9,102 nt of DNA from Acutalibacter sp. (GTDB taxonomy: Bacteria; Bacillota; Clostridia; Oscillospirales; Acutalibacteraceae), in the NCBI GenBank assembly GCA_022801475.1, contig JAAWSH010000051.1:1-9102 (forward strand), written 5' to 3'. Shown piece after piece: positions 6,521 through 9,102 of the stretch. The position numbers and the translations under genes were made by a program. The notes under the pieces were generated by a model. It did not search any database. It was not told where the DNA came from and was given only the letters and a program-made list of their open reading frames with translations. Position 1 is the stretch's first letter; each line of letters starts with the position of its first letter.

Positions 6521-6535
6521 AAAAAGGCTCCTTTC

Positions 6536-7024
6536 TTAAAGAAATTCTTGGTCCTTCAGCTTTTCCAGCAGTTTCAGCCGTGCCCGGTGGTAGGTGACCC
6601 GGGCCCAGCTCTCGGTTTTGCCAAAGAGCCTAGCGATTTGGGCAAAGGGCAGCTCCCCCAGGGCCCGCAGCCAGAATACCTCCCGAAAGGGCTCTTCCAG
6701 CTGGTGCAGGGCCCTGTGCACCGCCTGGGCGGTCTCGCGGTCGGCAAAGCGTTCTTCCAGGCTCATGGGGTCGGGCCAGTCCTCTGGGGGCTCTTGGTTA
6801 GGGCAGCCCCGCTTTTCCAGCAGAGAGAAATAGGTGTTTTTGGCAATCTGGCACAGCCACACCCGCAGCTGGCAGTCCCCACGAAAGCGGTCGATGTTTT
6901 TCAGGGCCTTAAAGAAGGTCTCCTGGGTCACCTCTTCGGCCAGGGCGGGGTCACGGGTCAGCCGCAGGGCGTAGCTGTATACAGTGTGGAAGTATTCGGC
7001 GTATACCTGGTCGAAGCTGGTCAT
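6536..7024 (-). CDS. ECF-family RNA polymerase sigma factor
   Basis: A 162-residue extracytoplasmic-function sigma factor. Region 2 spans about 6-72: VYAEYFHTVYSYALRLTRDP, then AEEVTQETFFKALKN, and the -10 recognition part RFRGDCQLRVWLCQIAKNTY. Region 4 spans about 98-156: AVHRALHQLEEPFREVFWLR, then LPFAQIARLFGKTESWARVT with the HTH that reads the -35 element, and YHRARLKLLEKL. The family lacks sigma regions 1 and 3, so the size is normal. The start was set at ATG 7024, where AGGAGG (7034-7039 on the plus strand) is 9 bases upstream; the frame is open to 7138, but those 38 extra residues are unlike the family and lie in promoter DNA. It is co-transcribed with the anti-sigma gene that follows. 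The regulon is unknown. Confidence 0.92.
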   Translation of the reverse strand: MTSFDQVYAEYFHTVYSYALRLTRDPALAEEVTQETFFKALKNIDRFRGDCQLRVWLCQIAKNTYFSLLEKRGCPNQEPPEDWPDPMSLEERFADRETAQAVHRALHQLEEPFREVFWLRALGELPFAQIARLFGKTESWARVTYHRARLKLLEKLKDQEFL

Positions 7025-7049
7025 TTGGGGTCGCCTCCTTTGCTTATAG

Positions 7050-7075
7050 GACAGGGGAAAAAGGGAAACGTTACA
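7050..7075 (-). promoter_or_regulatory. ECF-type promoter of the sigma/anti-sigma operon
   Basis: Read on the minus strand, TGTAAC (7075-7070) is followed by 16 bases and TGTC (7053-7050). This resembles the -35 (TGAAAC/TGTAAC) and -10 (CGTC) elements of Bacillus ECF promoters, with one mismatch in the -10. It would start transcription near 7043, just before the AGGAGG of the sigma gene. It is placed as expected for autoregulation. Confidence 0.55.
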
Positions 7076-7094
7076 GCTGGGGGAATTTTTTTTG

Positions 7095-7123
7095 ATCATA
7101 CACCCTTTGGGAGCAGGGGTCAA
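7095..7123 (-). promoter_or_regulatory. Sigma-A type promoter of the sigma/anti-sigma operon
   Basis: On the minus strand TTGACC (7123-7118) and TATGAT (7100-7095) are separated by 17 bases. Each hexamer is one mismatch from the consensus. It lies just upstream of the ECF-type promoter and could supply basal expression. Confidence 0.55.
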
Positions 7124-7228
7124 TAGGCCGCAAGGCATTCAGGGTGGGGAAAAGGGGTGGCAGGGGCGCTGGATATAATGCATAATCGGTACACCCTACG
7201 TGTTTCCGCCTAAACATTCTGGTAAAAC

Positions 7229-7266
7229 TGTCTTTTTTTATCTAGAAAATGTCAATTTTTGTCAAA
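7229..7266 (+). promoter_or_regulatory. Tandem TGTC-type boxes resembling degenerate 0A boxes
   Basis: TGTCAAT (7250-7256) and TGTCAAA (7260-7266) are direct repeats with a 3-base gap, a 10-bp pitch. A third TGTCTTT (7229-7235) lies 21 bp further up. The Spo0A target is TGTCGAA, and Spo0A dimers bind head-to-tail boxes at this 10-bp pitch. Candidate -10 sequences TATCAT (7293-7298) or CATAAT (7296-7301) lie downstream, with no good -35, as often seen for activated promoters. The rest of 7125-7340 is AT-rich spacer with no gene. Confidence 0.4.
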
Positions 7267-7340
7267 ACGCTCCTTTTTTTCAAATTTTGGTTTATCATAA
7301 TAAATGAGCTACGGGAAAATTTGTAGAAAGGACGAGACCT

Positions 7341-7826
7341 ATGTTGGCTGAAGATTTTATTATGTCCAATTTCGCTATGCGCAGAAGCAGCAAGGGGTAT
7401 CAGCTTCTTTGCCTGGCCATTCAAGAAGCTTCCGTGCTGCACCCGAACTTCCCCACCTTCGATGTGTTCTGCCGGACTCTCTTAAAATCCGCTCAAGAAA
7501 CCAACAGCCAGGCGGTTCAGCGTACTCTGGCGCGGGCGGTAGAGACGCTGTGGAACAGGCCGGAAAACCAGCGGCTGTTTGACCAGTTTTACGGTTATCC
7601 AGTGGTAGAAAAGCCATCTGCAAAGGACTTTGTATACACCATGGGCGGGTATATCAACCGGCGGGCAGGGTACCAGGCAGACACAACCCTGCTGCGTGTG
7701 CTGCCCGGCACCATTGAACCATTTGTAGTGGCAATGCCGGACGGCAGGCCCTGTCTGGCTATTCCGCTGGACAACCTTGCCCGCCTAAGCCAGACATTTC
7801 TGGAAGAAAGCGTGAATGCTGTATGA
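7341..7826 (+). CDS. Orphan Spo0A C-terminal DNA-binding domain protein (no receiver domain)
   Basis: A 161-residue protein whose residues about 10-105 match the DNA-binding domain of the sporulation regulator Spo0A (PF08769). KGYQLLCLAIQEASVLHPNF aligns with Spo0A KGYxYLRxAI. The HTH and following helix TNSQAVQRTLARAVETLWNR corresponds to Spo0A SASRVERAIRHAIEVAW. FDQFYGYP and KPSAKDFVYTMGGYI match its LFGYT and KPTNSEFIAMVAD. The normal N-terminal phosphoacceptor receiver is entirely absent: only about 10 residues precede the domain. Instead there is an unfamiliar C-terminal extension of about 55 residues (107-161; VLPGTIEPFVVAMPDGRPCL and beyond). GAAAGGA (7325-7331) is 9 bases from the ATG. 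The protein is presumably a cytosolic transcription regulator acting without phosphorylation. The stop overlaps the start of the next gene. Function in sporulation is not shown. Confidence 0.8.
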   Translation: MLAEDFIMSNFAMRRSSKGYQLLCLAIQEASVLHPNFPTFDVFCRTLLKSAQETNSQAVQRTLARAVETLWNRPENQRLFDQFYGYPVVEKPSAKDFVYTMGGYINRRAGYQADTTLLRVLPGTIEPFVVAMPDGRPCLAIPLDNLARLSQTFLEESVNAV

Positions 7827-8086
7827 CAGCGGAGGAGGTGTACAGCTCTTACTTACTTTGGCTGGACGGAGCGGAGCCCTGTAGCTTGCATAAAATGTTC
7901 CGGTTTTCCGTTGCCAATATAGATGTGCTGGAAGACCAGTCTCGGCTGGTAAATCGTCTGATCTATGGAATCCCCAGTATGGGGGAGGACAGGCTGCGGT
8001 ATTTTTTGTTTTTTGAGGAAAACCTATTTTACAAGGATGGGCAGGGAGACCTGTATTGGGTCCGGTCGGAATATTCCTTGTGGTAA
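7823..8086 (+). CDS. Unknown 87-residue protein co-translated with the Spo0A-like regulator
   Basis: The ATG overlaps the upstream stop as ATGA (7823-7826), and there is no good ribosome binding site of its own, so translational coupling is likely. The product is small, soluble and slightly acidic, rich in aromatic and leucine residues: MTAEEVYSSYLLWLDGAEPC, then SLHKMFRFSVANIDVL, then RLRYFLFFEENLFYKDGQGD and YWVRSEYSLW. No signal peptide, membrane helix or metal motif is visible. I do not recognise the family. The tight coupling suggests it works with, or binds, the Spo0A-like protein; this is inference. Transcription of the pair should end at the terminator 80 bases downstream. Confidence 0.75.
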   Translation: MTAEEVYSSYLLWLDGAEPCSLHKMFRFSVANIDVLEDQSRLVNRLIYGIPSMGEDRLRYFLFFEENLFYKDGQGDLYWVRSEYSLW

Positions 8087-8166
8087 GCTGTTTTCCACAG
8101 CAGGCCGCATGCCCCTACGGCGCTTATCTTTCATGAAGCTCCTAAAAAGCTGTAAAAGCAAAGCGA

Positions 8167-8201
8167 ACCCCCGGCTTTTCCACAGGCCGGGGGTCCTTTT
8201 T
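8167..8201 (+). terminator. Rho-independent terminator of the Spo0A-like operon
   Basis: ACCCCCGGC (8167-8175) and GCCGGGGGT (8186-8194) form a perfect 9-bp GC-rich stem with a 10-base loop, followed by CCTTTTT. This is a strong plus-strand terminator 80 bases after the 87-residue gene. Confidence 0.9.
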
Positions 8202-8227
8202 ACGAACTGAACTTTATAGTTAAGATA

Positions 8228-8257
8228 GTTCAAAGAGGTAAAATACCTCTTTTGAAC
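8228..8257. promoter_or_regulatory. Palindrome 1 upstream of the chemotaxis receptor
   Basis: GTTCAAAGAGGT (8228-8239) is complementary to ACCTCTTTTGAAC (8245-8257) with one extra T and a 5-base loop. No T-run follows, so it is more like an operator or structured element than a terminator. It lies about 80 bases upstream of the receptor promoter. Confidence 0.45.
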
Positions 8258-8277
8258 TAGGCAGCTATGTAGTCTGG

Positions 8278-8306
8278 CTTTAAAATCGGTATCTACCGAT
8301 TTAAAG
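8278..8306. promoter_or_regulatory. Palindrome 2 upstream of the chemotaxis receptor
   Basis: CTTTAAAATCGGTA (8278-8291) is complementary to TACCGATTTAAAG (8294-8306) with one base missing; the loop is 2 bases. The arms contain CCGAT, but no TAAA at the spacing required for a motility sigma-28 promoter was found. It lies 33 bases upstream of the -35 at 8340 and is a candidate operator. Confidence 0.45.
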
Positions 8307-8339
8307 TGTATTTACTATACATGTCAGTCCAAAATTTTC

Positions 8340-8368
8340 TAGACAAGAAATGGGTTACGTGCTATAAT
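8340..8368 (+). promoter_or_regulatory. Sigma-A promoter of the chemotaxis receptor
   Basis: TAGACA (8340-8345), 17 bases, then TATAAT (8363-8368) preceded by TG in the extended -10 position (8360-8361). This is near-consensus. Transcription would start near 8375, giving a leader of about 210 bases that contains the second copy of the hairpin repeat. Confidence 0.75.
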
Positions 8369-8426
8369 ATTTGTAATGAGACAAAAGGATAGCCTAAAAC
8401 TATAAGGTGGTTTTTCCACTGCCCAA

Positions 8427-8526
8427 AGAGTCTGTTTTAAAATTTTGAAAAACCCTCTTTTTGTCCAGTTAAGGCCACGTTCTGTATCAAGAATCCGGCA
8501 TTTCTCTGATTTTTAAAACAGATTCT
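8427..8526. repeat. 100-bp hairpin repeat, copy 2
   Basis: The ends AGAGTCTGTTTTAAAA (8427-8442) and TTTTAAAACAGATTCT (8511-8526) are complementary over 16 bases with a single G-T mismatch. It matches copy 1 at 2205-2306 in length, ends and orientation. It lies inside the presumed transcribed leader of the chemotaxis receptor, between promoter and start codon. Confidence 0.75.
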
Positions 8527-8584
8527 AGGCGGCGGCCGGGAAAGCGGTGCGTCTTTGAAAACTATTTTCTGTGAGGGAGAGTCT

Positions 8585-9102
8585 ATGAAGTTCTTGGTAA
8601 ACAAAAAACTTGCTACACGTATTGGAATCATTACAACTGTACTTGTTTTGGCTGGCATGCTTTTGCTTTGGCTTACAGTCTCTGCCAATGCCTCTGCCAC
8701 GGTTCAGGCCAATATAACCAACCAGTTGATTGACGCGGTGGAATCCCGCGCCGCGATTATCAATAACTATGTGGCCTCGGCAGAGGAATATGTAAAAGCC
8801 TTTGCCTTGGGCAACGAGGTCCAGGAGCTTTTAAAAGACCCGGAAAATCCTCAGCTTTTGCAAGAGGCCCAGAAGTATACCCAAGATTTTGCCGCGGTTA
8901 AGGATGTTTTCGAGGGACTGTATATTGCCACGCCAGCTACATATGTGCTTACCCATACTTCAGAGGGCGCCATTGGCATAACCACCCGCTCGGGGGAGTC
9001 TTTGGAAACTTTCCGCAATACGATTTTATCCCGGCAGGAGCTGACGAATCTGGGGATTATGAAGTCCCCCGGCACCGGCAGTATGATTCTCTCCATGTAC
9101 TA
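8585..9102 (+). CDS. Methyl-accepting chemotaxis protein, N-terminal sensor part (3' end outside the window)
   Basis: ATG 8585 follows GAGGGA (8573-8578) by 6 bases, and the frame is open to the window end, giving 172 residues. The N-terminus is short and basic (MKFLVNKKLATR), followed by a membrane helix at about 12-34 (IGIITTVLVLAGMLLLWLTV). The extracellular part then has ITNQLIDAVESRAAIINNYV and the family-typical SAEEYVKAFALGNEVQELL helix. YIATPATYVLTHTSEGAIGI-TTR is a pattern I associate with dCache-type receptors of Clostridia. The HAMP and signalling domains would lie beyond the window, so a Cache-bearing kinase or diguanylate cyclase cannot be fully excluded. The ligand is unknown. 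Transcription probably starts from the promoter at 8340. Confidence 0.8.
   Translation, partial: MKFLVNKKLATRIGIITTVLVLAGMLLLWLTVSANASATVQANITNQLIDAVESRAAIINNYVASAEEYVKAFALGNEVQELLKDPENPQLLQEAQKYTQDFAAVKDVFEGLYIATPATYVLTHTSEGAIGITTRSGESLETFRNTILSRQELTNLGIMKSPGTGSMILSMY

Noticed and set aside
8278..8306. Sigma-28 (motility) promoter for the chemotaxis receptor
   Set aside because: TAAA and CCGAT are present but only 11 bases apart, not 14-16; both belong to a palindrome. The sigma-A promoter at 8340 is much better.
8381..8526. Cyclic di-GMP riboswitch in the chemotaxis receptor leader
   Set aside because: A short GCCTAAAAC string recalls the class I motif, but the rest of the conserved core is missing and most of the leader is the hairpin repeat.
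1..9102. CRISPR array, tRNA or rRNA genes
   Set aside because: No regularly spaced direct repeats and no recognisable tRNA or rRNA sequence were seen on either strand.

Overview
The window looks like a chromosomal piece of a Gram-positive, GC-moderate Clostridia genome (Oscillospiraceae/Lachnospiraceae type). The pointers are the strong AGGAGG-type ribosome binding sites, a Spo0A-like DNA-binding domain, an ECF sigma/anti-sigma pair, and a chemotaxis receptor with a Cache-like sensor. This placement is inference from gene content; no rRNA or other phylogenetic marker is present.

Layout. At 1-586 lie the tail of an unidentified gene and a 5'-truncated, frameshifted remnant of an MT-A70 adenine methyltransferase. 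At 609-1319 is an intact MTA/SAH nucleosidase (mtnN). At 1538-2037 is a small class I methyltransferase-like gene broken by an apparent one-base deletion near its end. At 2045-2306 two different hairpin-forming, MITE-like repeats sit back to back. At 2322-3744 are a possible 46-residue ORF, a metal-dependent cyclase (kynurenine formamidase family) and a GNAT-like protein, with the last two in one operon. At 3958-5358 are an HD-domain hydrolase and a NYN nuclease carrying a LOTUS/OST-HTH domain, also an operon. On the minus strand, 5765-7024 holds an ECF sigma factor and its zinc-finger, membrane-anchored anti-sigma factor. They are preceded by two promoter-like sequences: one of housekeeping type and one of ECF type (TGTAAC-N16-TGTC) suggesting autoregulation. 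At 7341-8086 is a two-gene plus-strand operon: an orphan Spo0A C-terminal DNA-binding protein with no receiver domain, and an overlapping unknown 87-residue protein. It ends at a strong terminator. At 8228-8584 is an AT-rich regulatory stretch with two palindromes, a near-consensus sigma-A promoter and a second copy of the 100-bp hairpin repeat. It leads into a methyl-accepting chemotaxis protein that runs off the window.

Most genes are familiar families. The most unusual part is the orphan Spo0A-type regulator. Upstream of it are head-to-tail TGTCAAT/TGTCAAA boxes at a 10-bp pitch, which is the geometry of tandem 0A boxes, and its partner protein has no recognised family. The pair could be a phosphorylation-independent switch on Spo0A-type sites. 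The second interest is the repeat pair: two unrelated hairpin elements abut each other at 2045-2306, and one of them recurs in the chemotaxis gene leader.
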